From positions 1,183,001-1,247,000 of the forward strand of contig NC_091865.1 in assembly GCF_019399895.1 (NCBI RefSeq): a stretch of DNA of 64,000 nt, read 5' to 3'. Below are positions 14,401 through 29,000 of this stretch, in pieces. The position numbers and the translations under genes were made by a program. The DNA is from Cardiocondyla obscurior (lineage: Eukaryota > Arthropoda > Insecta > Hymenoptera > Formicidae). Position 1 is the first letter of the stretch, and every line of letters begins with the position of its first letter. The notes under the pieces are model-generated. The model saw only the letters and a program-made list of their open reading frames with translations, ran no database searches and was not told the origin of the DNA.

Positions 14401-17400
14401 GGAAGAGCTGGCATGGAATACCTATGCTCATTCTCGCGTCTCTAAATTCCGTATAACGCGTTTCCGCTGCACGAATTTGTTTGGTGAAAATGATAATGGA
14501 AGCCGCACAAATGTAACTTTGAGTACAAAGTTTCACAAGCGCCCCAATAACGGTATAAAAATGCCTGTGACAATGTCGGTAACGATCAAATAAAAATTGA
14601 AACACGTATCGGAATTTTCGCAGTTAAAAAAATTGTGTAACATAAAAAAAGAAGAAATAAGAAAAAAAAATTTTATGACATATTTCATCGAAGTAATTTC
14701 AAACGTATTTTATATGAATTTATCGAGCAATACATTTTTTCTTTTTTTTTTTTTTACAATTAGATTACTCCGGGAACAAACAACTGCTTTGGTAACAAGC
14801 TGTCGATCAATTTACATGATAATACTAGATTCAAAATTGACATGTTATAATCCATAATTTTTTTTATTCTGGTAATTAATTGACAAAAATGTCATGCTGC
14901 AGCATCACGAAATTACTTCAATCGTGACGAAATCAATAACGAGCCGCTTATCGTTTATTCATTATTAGCTCGTGCCACCGCTATCCCCAATCAACTTCAA
15001 TAATTGCCCATCTAATTAGTGTGCTCATACTTAAATGTCTTCGAAAATTGCGCGATACATTTACGATATATTGATATGTAGATAGATTTTGTTCATTAAA
15101 CGGGTTGGGAATTTTTTGCGAAGCTTTAAAGCATCCCACGATAGACTATAAATTCTGCATAATTTTTGATACTGGGGAGATGCCCGATGACGAACGTGGT
15201 AACAATCTCGAGTTGCAAAATATAACTGCATTATTATTACTAACTATGACTACATTATTACGGTCGACGGCACGGAAATACGTTTTTATTAGTCGTAAAT
15301 GAAACCACACAGGAAATATTCACGTACGAATATCTTCTCTATATTCTTTTCCTATCTACCGTCATCGTATTCCCCGAAGACCTATCTTCGGGCGGAAGCT
15401 TGAAATAAAAGCGGCGAATAAAAATAGCAACGCACTTGACGGCCGAGTCATCCCCTTTATATCGACCCCCGTATATCACGTCCGGTCGTGGAAAAATGAT
15501 GAATGCTCTTGGGTAACATGATCACGCGCGTACGCACACGCGCCCAACATTCAATTGCTTTTTTCATAAACCGGCGCGGAAAGTATTCGACCCCTTCGAC
15601 CATTTACGTTCATCGAACCGCGCCGATTCAAATTCGTCGATCCGCATTTGTCCCGTACCTATTTACCTAGCCTGCGGAACTGTCCAGTCGTACGTAACAT
15701 CCGCCATTACGGGAACATTGAGATTAAATGAATGGAGTCTGTCACTAAACATGATATCTCTGTGCAAAATTGCTCGCGTTGTATGCCCTCGTCATAAAAA
15801 AAAAGGGTAAAAAAAAGAAAATTAAAAAAAAAACGTTTAATATATTCCTCGAAATACCTCATATTCGACGCGTTAATTGCGAACATCGTGAAGCGATACA
15901 TATTGAATAATTTTCACTTTGCTACAGCGCTCAACTTTACACGGCTTGTAATATTACACGTGAAATGAACTTCGGCACAACGCACAGGCGTAACCGTTCG
16001 GTAACAACCATTAAATTGTTCGCCAAAGTTGTCTAACGATTTGAGCCATCGTTCAGCAAGACCAGTCGCGCTAACGACGCATTATTACGACCTGCGAATA
16101 TATTGAGAATAAATCGCACGCGAGAAACCTCGACGTTTACGACGCGGCGACCTGGTAAACGCGTATGTGATAAAAATGGCAAAATCCCAGCCGCTGCGTT
16201 ACGAACGGAACGTATCGCTGATCTGCATCGGGATTATCATCGATTTTCTGCGAGGGGTGTTCCCCGGCGAGCACTGGTAGTATCTTGTTTGCGTGTAACG
16301 TATAGGTATCGGCAATCGTAGCTGTTCACGCGCGAGTTTCATTTGTATTTTATGTCTGGATCGCGTCCCGGCCGCGGCAAGCGCCGAGATGCGAAGCCCT
16401 GGCCTGCGATCGTTGTAATAGCCAATAAAGCCCGTTATTTTGTAATCAACACGGACATCGGGAGAGAAATGCTTGTTTTCTTTTATGCGGTGTTCGTTAA
16501 GCAAAGCGAGCGCAGGTTTTGCAAACGCTTATTGGGAATATAGTAATTAAGCCGGGACTATCGTGTTCCGATACGATGTCACGGAGCACCGCAAGCAGCG
16601 TGACGTAAAATCGTAATACGCGAATAACAAAAAGACATTGAAATTTTTGCTTGGAAAAGTAGTTACGCTCCGCAAAGTGCTTTAACAGCGTTCGCTCTGT
16701 ATAATATAAATAATCTAATAAAACGATACGTATCGTAAAAAAAATATATAGCACATATCTTGCAAATAATTTATCACCGTGAATCATCAAGTAATTATTT
16801 CTTATTTAAAAAAAAAATAGTTCAGCTATTAGTAAGTATTTGCAAAAAAGCAAGCCATCAAGAAGATGAACCCCGTAGTAATAAAAATGTTTTATAGTTC
16901 TGTTTGACGTTAATTAAAGCGGAACTTTTTTTGAGAGAGAGAGGGAGGTGGGGGAAAAAGCGTAATATCGTAAAAATACTCTGTCTCTCTCTTTCTGAAA
17001 ACGGTGGAAGGAAAGAAGGAAGAAAAATGGCATCGTATTTGTGACAAGTCGAGTCGACTTCGCCGGTATATGAATCAATCTAGTTATCTGCCTACACTTG
17101 AATGTGATACGGCTCTTACGTATATTTGTATACGCGCCTCTCCGCCTTTTTACGGACAATAAATTGCTACGGTATCGAGAGCGTTTTACGAAACGAGACG
17201 TCGCAACATTTGCATGTTATCTCCTCTACTCTTTCATGAAATTACGTTCCCGTTACGCTCTCAAAAAGCACGAAGATCGAGCGCACAATAGTGTTATCTA
17301 TGCACAGCTTAGTACCGCGCTCCGTGACTTGGAATTATTTATTGCACTTAATTACTGATCTGCGGCTCTTTGGTAACAGTTAACCCGTATTTCCCCGGCT

Positions 17401-19836
17401 TAATAACGAAAGTAAACAGCGCTCAGCTCGCCGAACGCTTCCTCGAACACCTAAATGTCCATCGTGCGCCATGTGCGAAGTGTCTCGTCGCGAGGTTCCA
17501 CCGTTTGCACGTTACGCCCGGCTATTTTGCGAAGATGCGTTTCCATTTGCTCACCCATGCAACCCCACGTCGGAAATGCGAGCGCGCTTTGCTTGAGCGA
17601 CGATCCGATGATCGTTGAGTGAAATGGCGTATACGACAATTCGCGCAAGGTGCAGTAACGATGATACGTAAAGATACGCGGAAATTAGAAGGTTCTATTA
17701 CGCCCGACTTGTACTACGCTGCGCAGTAAATTACGCTAGATTCATATCGCAACGCCACATTTAAGAACCGCGTAAATCTCCATCTGATTAGCGGGCGTGA
17801 GATACGACGAGATAAAGCGTCGCTAACTTAATCGCCGCGCAGTAATGCCGACGATCATCCGCCGGCAACATTATGAATCCATTTAAGGTCCGTAGGTACC
17901 GCGCGGGAAAGCATTATGTTTCCACATTTCGCGAAAGCGCATCCTATGCCGCGCACGTTTCATGCATTTTTATTCCATTTCAAGAAGCGCTCCGCGTTAC
18001 ATTCGGGGCGCACCTACGTTATGTAAACGTTCCTACGCGTCTCTTTCCCAGTCTCGCACTAGATTATTTATTATACTAATTACGGAATTGCGGCCGCCAG
18101 AGTTCTACTTCCAGGGTAGCTTGACGGCGTGAATAAAGTTTACCCGGGAATAAGTTGTACCGCAAACGCTCACCCTTTACGAGGCGCTCGGCAAAGTTTA
18201 TCGAAAGCATTTAGCCCAATACTAACACGTACATCGAATTAATTTAACTCTCGCGGCGCGCGATAGTGCACTTCCTTCTTTGTAATTGGTTTCTCGAGAG
18301 GTGGACAAAGAGGAGGATCGTGCACGAAGATCGAGTAGCTGTGTCTTTTCCTTTCTTGGACGGTAATAGAGGCGATGCCGACTGCCTTTTAGCTTTGATC
18401 GCTCCACCGGAATAGAATTCGGCGCGCCCCGGACTCGACTCGAAAGGCAACGTCAGGAGGACCGATGGCCGCAAAGGTTTCGAGTGGAAATTACCAAAAG
18501 ACAACCGTATTTCGACGCCGTCGAGATCTCGGAAGCGCTCGCGCGACGGCTCTGTGTGCGAGTAAAGCGTTTTCCGTTCCTAACAATCATCCGTGAGCTC
18601 ATCTCTCTCGCTACGTTTCATTTCATTATCGTGTATGAGAAACGAGTAAAAATGAAAAAAAATAGCCAGTCTATTAAAATTAACCTGCACCGCAACCGCG
18701 AGAAGGAAATATGAGGTACCGAGTCTTTCCTTACCGTTTTCATTATTAAGTATAATTCTCGTCAGAAATTATTTGTTGCCCCAGAGTACACAATCTTCAT
18801 GAAATAATACAATAAATATAAAAATGTAATACTACTTTTCCGAGATCCGCGTGTATCGTCGAATATGTTGAAATATTGTTCGATCGAGTACTATAACAAA
18901 CGTCGACGATATGTAATCTATTATGCTAATTGAATAAAATTATACTTTTGCAAGATAAACCATTTTACTATTATTTTCTCGATAAATTCGCAATTACTGA
19001 TGTTAAATTAATTTATTTTCTAAATAAATTAATGACATTGCAGTTTAAAACCTCTTCTCTCTATACAGAAACGTGCTTAGAAAGCAAAATATCTCGGGAA
19101 ACAGAGAGAGGAATGGAAATGGAATTGGTATAGGCTTAATCTTTAGAAGATACGTCTCTCCAAGAATATATCTCCCATTCTCTCAATATCTTAAGGAATA
19201 ATAAAACACGGCCAAACGGAAATATCAGTCTTAGCTCGGCAAGAAAGCGGCACGCAAATAACTCTTAAAGAAATATTCTTACATTTTTATCCTTCTACCT
19301 TCATGCATTTAAATACACAATTTTAAGGAAGTATTTTCTTTTAAATCAAAAATGAAATGGAGCAACTAAAAAAAAAAAGTTTAAACTCCTCGCAAATATT
19401 TACCATAAAGTGGCGTTTAAAATTCTTCTGTCTAGATACTTTCCCATCGCTTATGGAAAGTCGATTAGTGGCAAAATAGATTTGCAATCGCTCGATCGAT
19501 GGAACATTAAATCACGTCGTGAAATTTTAATTTGCGACGTGAAAAATTCACCTGAATTATTTATGGCTGTCCCACTTTCTGACCGGCGTTTAATCCTAAA
19601 ATCACATTCAGAGATAGCGCGCATCAATCAAACGCGTCCCGTCTATTGGCTGTACGTAAATGCATTGATAGAATAATGCATGAATTGTGTGCACTTCGCA
19701 AATTCTAATTGCAATTGTTGTTTCTACTGATTCAACATCGATAAACGTTCTTCACACACGCAAACAAGACATACTAACATGCACGCATCGATCGAACGTC
19801 TTTCATAGCAAGATGTTTTTTTTCTATTGTTTGCAG

Positions 19837-20045
19837 GTGCAACAGGTTTGAAAGACCTGAAGATAAACGTGCCGCCCATGGTGAGATCAGGCGACACTGT
19901 AACTCTGTCATGTCATTACGATCTGGAGGGGCTGTCATTGTACTCTATACAATGGTTTTGGAATGAAAAAGAATTTTATCGCTTTGTACCCGAACGTAAG
20001 CCGGAGCCCTATCGCGTCTACGAAGTGGCTACGATACAAGTTAAC
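19837..20045 (+). CDS. beat: beat exon: N-terminal half of Ig1
   Basis: Acceptor TTTGCAG follows a pyrimidine tract (TTTTTTTCTATTG); donor is AAC|GTGAGT. The exon enters with two bases of a codon (phase 1) and leaves in phase 0. It encodes residues 1-70: the mature start after the signal peptide (GLKDL..VPP), the first Ig cysteine in LSCHYD, the core tryptophan in IQWFW, and the family motif EFYRFVPE. A phase-1 intron between signal peptide and Ig domain is usual for secreted Ig proteins. A second CAG nine bases downstream (ends 19845) would keep the same phase, so the exact N-terminal edge is slightly uncertain. The frame stays open beyond the donor only to TAA at 20058, which is intron read-through. 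Confidence 0.9.
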
Positions 20046-23000
20046 GTGAGTAATTTATAAATAAATATAAATATGTAAAAGCTTATCCGATCGATTTATG
20101 GCTGCATAATATTTTCTTTATTATAATATTTTTTTTCAAGTTATTGGTTATACTTGCAGTAAAAAATTGAAATGTACAACAAATTTTTATATGTATACTC
20201 AACTTATGCAAAAAGTTGTTCAAATAATCAGTAACTAAGGAAAGTAGTAAGATAATTCTACTGTCTTGCATATTTCATATCGAGTATAACCAGTTCCTCG
20301 GTAATATAACCGAGTCACCAAGTAAGGTTTATCTTTATTACATCCAACTTCTCAATTAACTTGCAATAAAAGGCTTATCTCTTTAATAACACTTTCGTGG
20401 AAGTTTATTATACTAATCTCGGTAACATCTTAGTACTTATATTACGGATGAAATTTGCTCCATAAATCAGTTTCAAATTCGCGAAAAAAATTCTACGCGA
20501 CATCGGAATAATAAATAAGAATCAAGGCTTGCAGCTAATAACTACTCCGACATAATATTAAAAATTGCCGACATTCAAGTGTCAATAAAACATTTTGACT
20601 GACACGATGAAATTTAAAATACCCTAAATCGCTGCGTTTTTAAATCGCAATGCATTGTATTATTGCTTTATGATGTGTATCATAAATTGTATTCCCCGAG
20701 AGATGCGCATATCGATGCGCCGTTAGATCCATTTATCAAACGAGCTCTCTCTTTCAAAGAGTCCTCGAGATAAGAACTAAAGCCTGCTCGATTTTTGCGC
20801 TCACGAGTAAACGGCGGCTATCTTTTTGCGACTCGTGCCCGATTCGACCGTAATCTATTTTTCCACGGAAGACATAGCCTGCAAGTAGATTCGATAAGAG
20901 AGATCTGGTCGCGCTCTCTTGCCGAGGGCGAAACTTCTTGCCGCTCCCTGGACAACTGATCCTTCCCTTCTTTTCCCATCCCTCTCTTTCTAATCTCCCA
21001 TGCATCGGGGTGCCTCCATTTTCCGCCGGTATGACCACGAAGGCAAAAGTTTTCCCCCCACGCGGGCGCAGGGTGAGGAAAAGAATCGATAGACTGATTT
21101 ATGGCATGTACTACGATCGCAACACGCTTGAACCCGGGTCAAGCGAGTTCCGTGTTTTACGGACGTCGATTCAACGTCGCCGCAATCGCGTCGCGAATCT
21201 GCCCCCTTCGTTCGTTCCTCCCGTTCTCGCGGCCCTTTTTCTCGCGTCCTCTTAAGGTACGACTCTCCTTAAATTTTCCGACCGCTCGAGAAAATGGAAT
21301 CTCCCCCCTCTATTCCGCAAGAGAGAGCACTCGGCGCGAAAGCAATATCCTGTAGGTTTGTGTAACGCTTTTGCGCGCCCGCGTCGAAGAAAAATGTTAG
21401 ATGCACTTATTGAGTACGCATATTAGAAATTGCGGGCGTTACGATGTATCTACGCATATTTTACGTTGATTTAATAAGCACGCGAGGGCTTTAATCTGAT
21501 CTGTATCGCAATTAAAAAACCTTATGTCATAATTCATATAAATTAATTGCAAGATTTATTTCCGCAAGTTATTATCAGTAGTTCCTATGCAGTACGTGAT
21601 ATAAAATTAATACCTTTAATTAAAGACTTCAACTAATTATTTTTATATTCCTTCTTTTTAAATAAATTTTGTAAATTAAAATATAATCTAGCTAATAAAT
21701 ATCTCTTTAGTGAAACACCGCACGCGTAAGGAAGACGTACATGTATAACCCTGATGTAACGTACATTTAATAGCGTCCAATGCTGGGCTTCCTTTTTGCT
21801 TCCTATTCCGTTGCCCTTTGTCCGACGACTCAAAGGAAATCCTACAGGAAAATACCCTCGGGATCGGCGACGTGCTCTGCTGATAATTAGGGCAAAAGGG
21901 CGGTCGTATAAACCGCGAATATGGACCGAAAGTTTAGTAGCGGGAAAAGCATCACGTAGAGAGGGATATGAAAGATGATAGCGGATGATGCTGACCGAAA
22001 GTGAGGGATAAAGGAGATAGAGGCGAGAAAACGTGATCGGACAATCGGTAAAACATCGCAGAGAGCGAACGAAACGTATGAAAGTAGAAATGAATTATTG
22101 AGGGTGAAAAGAACAAGAGAGAAAAAAAAAGAAAAAAAAAAAAACAAGACGGTGGATGAAAAAAAGATCAAGGAACGGTACGAACAAAAAGCGAGGCTGA
22201 AATAACAGTAGAAAGGCAAAGTGGAATTCGCTTGAAAAGTGTCAGATGACTTCTGGCGTTGCGAATATTTGTAGACGCGATGACAAGCAAAGGTGATGAG
22301 AAGAAGAAAATGATATGGAAAGAGAAACTTATCGGGAGAAACTGCGATAAAGTGACGCCGACGTTACAGATACAGAGACTTTCATCTGAAAAGCAAGACG
22401 ATTTCTTCTCGATTTCTTTCTTCAAGTGAGACAGTAAGGATTCAATTTTTCCAACTGTCTGGAACTTCGTATCCGAAGTTACTTCACAAGATTTTCATTT
22501 CACACGTCTCGCGAATACGTTTGCAAATATGACCTTAGAACGTGATTATGATTATCTATTACGTTAGTTGAAAAAGACTCGAGCGCGGAATTAGAAGCAT
22601 TAAACTGCCGTTAATGTCCCGCGTGTGATGCATTACTAACTTCTTCGGAGCAACTTAACGAGTGAATATTAATTTGAAGAACGACTGCACGGTGAATTAC
22701 GGCGGAACGTAGGAGTAAGAGCGGAGCGGAGTCGCGCGAGATTTAAGTTCGGTTCGAGCTGAGACAGATACGAAGTCGGATTGAGCATTTTCACGAGGGC
22801 ATAAGGCATTCCAAGTCGGTAGATAGAACAGCAAGTATGATCGCGTAATCTTTATACGGGAGAATTTACAGCGTTCGTGCCGGCGAATAGCCGATAGTGG
22901 ACTTCGAAGAGCATCCTCGCGATCATTCACTTCCGATGTCGCGGCAGTTACAATGAGATCGCCTGTCGCTTTTACCGCGGCCATGTAGCAGCCACGCCGA

Positions 23001-26000
23001 TAATCTCGTCTTTTTATAAGACCGTTTAACAATACCCTACTTGCCGATTATCGCCACGTTATCGCCAAGTTAAACTTCGAAGGAGAAATGGCTTTGTACG
23101 AAACGTCCGTGGTACGTGAGATGCGATCACCGCTCTCTCGTGCGCCCGAAGATTTAGGATAATAATTTTTCACTATTCGATTAAGTTTCTATCGTCTATC
23201 CCGATTGGCTCGTATATCTCTAACCGAGTATTTTCAGTCGATATAAGAATAGGCGATATTTGTTCCATGTGAGTTATGGTTCGTAATACCATGTTACGGT
23301 ATTGAGCTATTGTTACTGCGATGTAATCGATGAATCGAGAGAGAATAGCTCGCTTGTACCCCCGTAGAGTTTTAACAAATACAAGAAATAAAATCTCGAA
23401 TATTGCTGCCGCGAGTATCTTTTTTTTTTTAAAGCATATTATACGTACAGTTACACATACATAATTTTACTTCGGTACAATGCTAGCGAATATTCAATAC
23501 GATATTTGCGAAAATTAATATTTGCGAAAGTTATTCTGTCGCTTTGAAAGAATTTATTTCTCAATCTAGAAATAATGTAATTTAATGGAAAATATTACTA
23601 TTAAAAATATTTTATGTATTAAAATTTTTTCATCCCACCCAAGTTTGTATTTTATATTTATATTATAAGTAAAGTTAATATACAATTATACAAATTGAAA
23701 TCTGTATGTTGCCATTGGTATTTAAATCAATACGGGTTTTTTTTGCATAAATTTGTTTTGTTGCGTATATGTATGAACATCGCTTGTGTGACTTTATTTA
23801 ATCAAGAATGTAGAACGTAGACTGAAAAATGGGATGCATGCTCACACTTTTCATAAAAGGGGTAACGCGTGTCTCTCGCAGTTTCCGCCCCGGCAGATCC
23901 GAATACTCGCGGCCTGCAACCCTTTTCAATGTTATTTTTCATCGAGCATCTCGTCCATGCCGATGCCAGAAGCGGAAGGAACGATGAAAAAGACCTGTCC
24001 CCTCATCCGATATAGTTTGTAAAGAAGGCGGAGACGCTCACCGCGATGAATATAAATGCCGGCGAAGAGGAAGAGAGCGGTGTCGCAAAAAGAAACGAGC
24101 CCAGGCAGATTGCACGATCCAGATTTAAACGCGGAAAGGTTTGGATGTAAAATCGATCAGAGGCACAAAATGCAAAGCAATATCGATGCTTAATACAAGG
24201 AGGATTTACGCCGACATTGAATGAAAAAGAGGAAAAGATGTTAAATTAATCCTCGTCGATTTCAATTTTTTTAGGAAGTAGTATTTTTTTTTTTTTATAA
24301 TACGTAAATCCATTTATCGCGTATAATAATATTTAAAAAAATTTTACCAAGATAGTTTGTTTGACTATACAAGAATAATTAAATTCGATACGTAACTTAT
24401 TCAATATACATGTATTCTTATTACTCGCGCATTTTCTAAATCGATATTTGTTTCAGAACTATTATAAAGTTATGCTTCATTTTAATTCTATGTTCATCTA
24501 AAATCGGGCATGTATTTATTTCCGTAAAAAGTTTTTGCATGAAATTTTAGCGCTTTTAAAAAAACTTTTGATGGCAAAGTTTCTCGTAATAAATGTGCAC
24601 GTTTCCGCGAAATATTCGTACGTAATATACGAAAGTCAAACCACGCTGCTAACTTATTTTTGACGTCGTACGCGTGATTCGAATCAATGATATGTCACCG
24701 TGATCGATATTGCAAGACAAGAAACTTCCGTCTTTTGTTCTCCGGCTATCTATAAGATAGCTGAAACGTGATAAGACATCCTTTAAAGATGCTTCAATAA
24801 AAAATTCTTTTCCGCGCGGTAATCTATATCTAGCACCGTCAGATCTTCCTCTCCCTCTTTTCAAATGTCTGTAAAAGCATTCCGAGAAATGTCGTTTTGA
24901 AAGGAATCTTCACGAAGGGCGTTACTCTTCAGTGACAGTTTCACTGGGATCCGCGCTTTTAGCGAAGTTGCCCGAATGCACGATCAATACTTATTATCGT
25001 TTTCCTTCTTCTATCCAGACCAGTGGACGCGACGGGATAACTAAGTGCAAGCACGACTGATAACCAATTCCACGAAAATTTACTTCTCCATCGTCTTGCT
25101 ATTTTGTAATCCGTGACATCCTTATCGTAAGGAAGAATAAAAGAACGTTAACTAACCGGAGGCGGTGAACCATTCATAATGAATACTTGCATCTTATTCA
25201 CTGCTTTCGACAAACTTTCTCTCAACTCGGGAACGCCAGGCATGAAGTTTAATTGGAGCAACATTGAAATATGTTAAAAAGTAAATATTCGCTAAAGTTT
25301 TGTATAAATTCTTACGTACAAAATTAATTTTGTATTTGCAAAAATTGCCGGCGCACCAGAATATTTTTCGAGCGACGGAGGATTAAAGGATTGCGGTTGG
25401 ACGCATCCCTAACTTTATTGGCACAAATCTCTCTATTCTGAAAAATGTCGGAACCTTGTGTACCGTCGTTGAAAATCTAGCTACGTAAGGAGGGGAGCGG
25501 AATCGCATCAAAATGGAGAGAGTGGAGTGGGACATAAGTGGAACACGGTATATCAAGCTTCACGTTTTACAGATCTCTAAATCGAACTCGCACGACGTAA
25601 CAGTGGTGAACGTGTCCAGGGAACTTACTGGGGTATACAAGTGTGAAGTGTCCGCAGGCAGCCCTACCTACCACACCATGATCGAAAGGGCCAAGATGAT
25701 AGTAGTCGGTAAGTACGTGTGCGTATAGGTTGTAGATATTTTTTTTTTTCCCTTTTTTTTAACCTTTTATCCCGGTCGAAAATAAATCGCTCGTTCCGGG
25801 ATTGTTCGAAATATACACGCGTTCTCTGTTCATCTCGGTACTCGATTTCGAAGCGATGATATATCTCGCAAGTACAATATAGGGATCAACGATCGGCTGT
25901 AATACTGGATTTAAGCAAAATCGATGTGCCCTATAACGCTCCAATAAGATATATCGTCCACTTCCGATAGATAAACTGAATCTATGCTTCCTATTCCAAC

Positions 26001-29000
26001 ATTCTTGCGATTCTCTTTGACACACGATTGAATTTTTATCTCATTTGAAGTATGTCATACAAATACATTTGTCAAATTTCCCAAAGCCTTATGGAACACA
26101 ATTTAAAAGATTTAAATTAAAAAATAAGATCCTCAGCAAGTTGTTATCGAAAATTGTAAATTACGAAAGAATATAAAAATTTTGATTCTCAAACTAAACA
26201 GCAGAAAATTGAATTATCATAACTTGTTTATACAATCTTCCGTAAGAATTACGTTTAAAAAAAAAAAAAAAAAATTATGTCAACTATTAAACCCAGCTGT
26301 TCCTGCGCGAAAGAAAAATTCATGTACGATATCCTAAGTAAGCAAATGCAGAGCTTTCGTGAAAATATCACGACGTGACGCAGATTACAAATTATTAAAC
26401 AAAATACGTAGCAGCGGCGTCGAGGGACACGTTGGAAACACTAGCCTTATTCGTCAGTACCAAGCATGACGAGGTCGTTGTTCAAGTGTTTCTGTGACGC
26501 CCCCGACGCCGTTGGCGTGTCGCCAGGTGTCGAGTTAGTGCCATGGCAGCAGTCGCATGTGCTAAACGACATAATTATTATGCCTTAGACGCCCCAAAAA
26601 CGGATCCTGTGATTCGTACCGAGAAGGAGCGCATAGCAATGGGCGAGATGCTACGAGCGAACTGCACCTCAGGCAAATCCCGGCCCGCCCCCGAGGTTAC
26701 GTGGAGGCTCAACGGAGAACTCGTAAGTATCGCCTCGCTCCTACCTACCCTATATACGTCTCGACATAGTCGTAGTTACGTGACCTTACTGGATGATTAG
26801 AGTCGCGCAGCGAATGGCCCGAGGATCGCGCCTATATTCCATTCTGTTTCGCTCTATTCCATTACGTCAATCCTACTGTAGCTATATCGCTAGCTCAAGA
26901 TTTTCCCTCCCCGAGGCTCTACTTCCGATCTACCCCTGCGATATCGGGATACATCGTCGCGAGATTTAAACAAAAGAATTGACATGTTCGACGCGACACA
27001 CTGAGCACTTCTAACGAATTTGAGAGTACGTAACATAAATCGTGCATGTAAATTGATCAGTTATCTCGTAAGAAGATATAATTTAGTTAGATAAAGAAAG
27101 AAAGTTATACAGTAGTCTGTGAAAATGTAGCCGATTGAAAAATTTAATAAAATAATTACTTTATTACTCAAGGCTGCAGATAATTTTGCGTAAAAAATAT
27201 CTTGTTGAATAGTAAGCAAAATAAAATTTAATTAAAAAAAAAAGAAGAAAAAATAGAATTTTGCAGTTTTGGAATTTTTTCAATTTATAGAAAGCCATTG
27301 AAATATGTTATCCGTACTTCATATAAACTTTGATATCCTCAATTTATCGTTATAATTTAATATCGAAGTTTAATAAAGGATAAACTACAGTTACTCTCTC
27401 TTTGGAATATTCTGTGCACGTTCGCTGGTCGACAGGATTGTCAATAAACTAAATCCATAGATGGAATTTTGTTTGTGGATTATTAATCTGTATCAACGTT
27501 AATTAAGATGACGTGAAACGTGACCAATCGTTGTGTCAAATTATCTTCTGACATATTATAATTTTTCTTATTCTTATTATTATCATTACTATTACGCATA
27601 CATATTAATTATTCTATATGAATCCTTATTATTTTTAATGAGCAATAAACTCAATTAAAAAAAAAAAGTTATAAAACTAAAAAGTATATTTGTATCATTT
27701 TCAAAGAAACAACTCGTATACAGATTATGTATTAATTTTCGTGTATAAATTTTATGAAAATTACTTCGTGCTGCAAAAACAAAATCAAATTTTTCTTTCT
27801 TTCGCGCAACAGTAAGCTAGCCATAAAGCATGCAAAATTAATTTGCAAAAATTAGAATTTTACGTTATATCACGTCTGATTTTCGTCGTTGCTTTAGAAC
27901 GGCCACGTAAGTAAATTATCATTTAAATGTTCTGTTTTGAATATATTTTGCATATCTGTATTTAAATACCTTTTGTACCTCAATCGTGTTTAACTTGTCA
28001 CATATCTATATCTGCTCAATCATCGTGACGTTTTCAATATATTTTTCATGATATCTATATAAAAAGTTCTATGTGTAATTTTTCATGTAAAATACGAGTG
28101 AAACTTTCGATTAAATCAATCTCGCAACAAAACATTCACGTATTCGTCGTTAGTTAAATTATCGTCATAGATATGATATCAAGCTTCACCAGTCTATTTG
28201 TTATTCATACAGCAATGTTCATGTTAAAAAGAGAAAAAAAAAAAACATTTATTTCCATAAGCTTTACTGATACGAATATGAAAGAATCTGTGTGCACAAG
28301 CTAAATATTGTAACGCACAATTCAACGTAACGAAAATATCAAAAGAAAAATTCTGTAACTCTCGCATATACATTATATGTAAAGTGTGTTTGTTAGTATC
28401 TTGCATTATTATCCCGGAATATTGGCGTTACCGAATGACTACTTTGAGTAAAAAAAAAAGTAAACGCAATACGTGCGTGTTATATGATCGCGTGACTAAC
28501 TATAAAGACGTGCCGGGCCTTTCGTTCCATAAAGTAGATAAATCTCGAGGAACCTTCAAGTGGAAAAGCTTCGTACACTAGTAATCTGTAGAGCTCTCCC
28601 GTTGAGTGCAACGTTAGACGAGCTACGATCGCGTACTAAGGAAAACAAAAAAAAGAAAAAAAAAAAAACATAAAATAGAAGAGAAGTAGAGAAATGAAAG
28701 ACAGACGTTGAGAGGATTAAAAGTACGGTTGCTCATCTGTATTTCTACAATCATGGAATGCTCAATGTATCGATCGGCGAGGTTTCATCTTTAAAGAAAT
28801 GGGATAAAAACTCAGCTTGTTGCCAGTTGATACTAAATACGTACGAGTGGATAATTATCAGACACCTGTGCACGCGTGCGCGCATAGAAAATGTACGTAC
28901 AGCGCAAATAAAATAGCGAATAACCCGATATCGCGGGGCCTTTATCTTGACGAGCGGATCCATTGCTTTCGTAGAAAATACCATTGGTTTAAATAACCAG

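Larger units (their letters stand above)
1..19836. other. Non-coding stretch upstream of the first recognised beat exon
   Basis: Intergenic sequence and/or first intron of beat. It alternates AT-rich DNA with GC-richer blocks at about 2.0-3.1, 9.1-9.9 and 15.3-18.5 kb. I searched the + strand for an ATG followed by a hydrophobic stretch and a phase-1 donor and found no convincing signal-peptide exon. Open frames here are short, overlap on both strands and show no domains. Confidence 0.6.

Noticed and set aside
25513..25572. ATG-initiated extension of the second Ig exon
   Set aside because: It is in frame, but the residues do not fit Beat proteins, and the CACGTTTTACAG acceptor at 25572 gives the right phase and family spacing.
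26543..26588. ATG-initiated start of the Ig2 exon
   Set aside because: The acceptor GCCTTAG at 26588 matches the phase-1 donor at 25708 and rebuilds the conserved VVD linker; the ATG lies in the intron.
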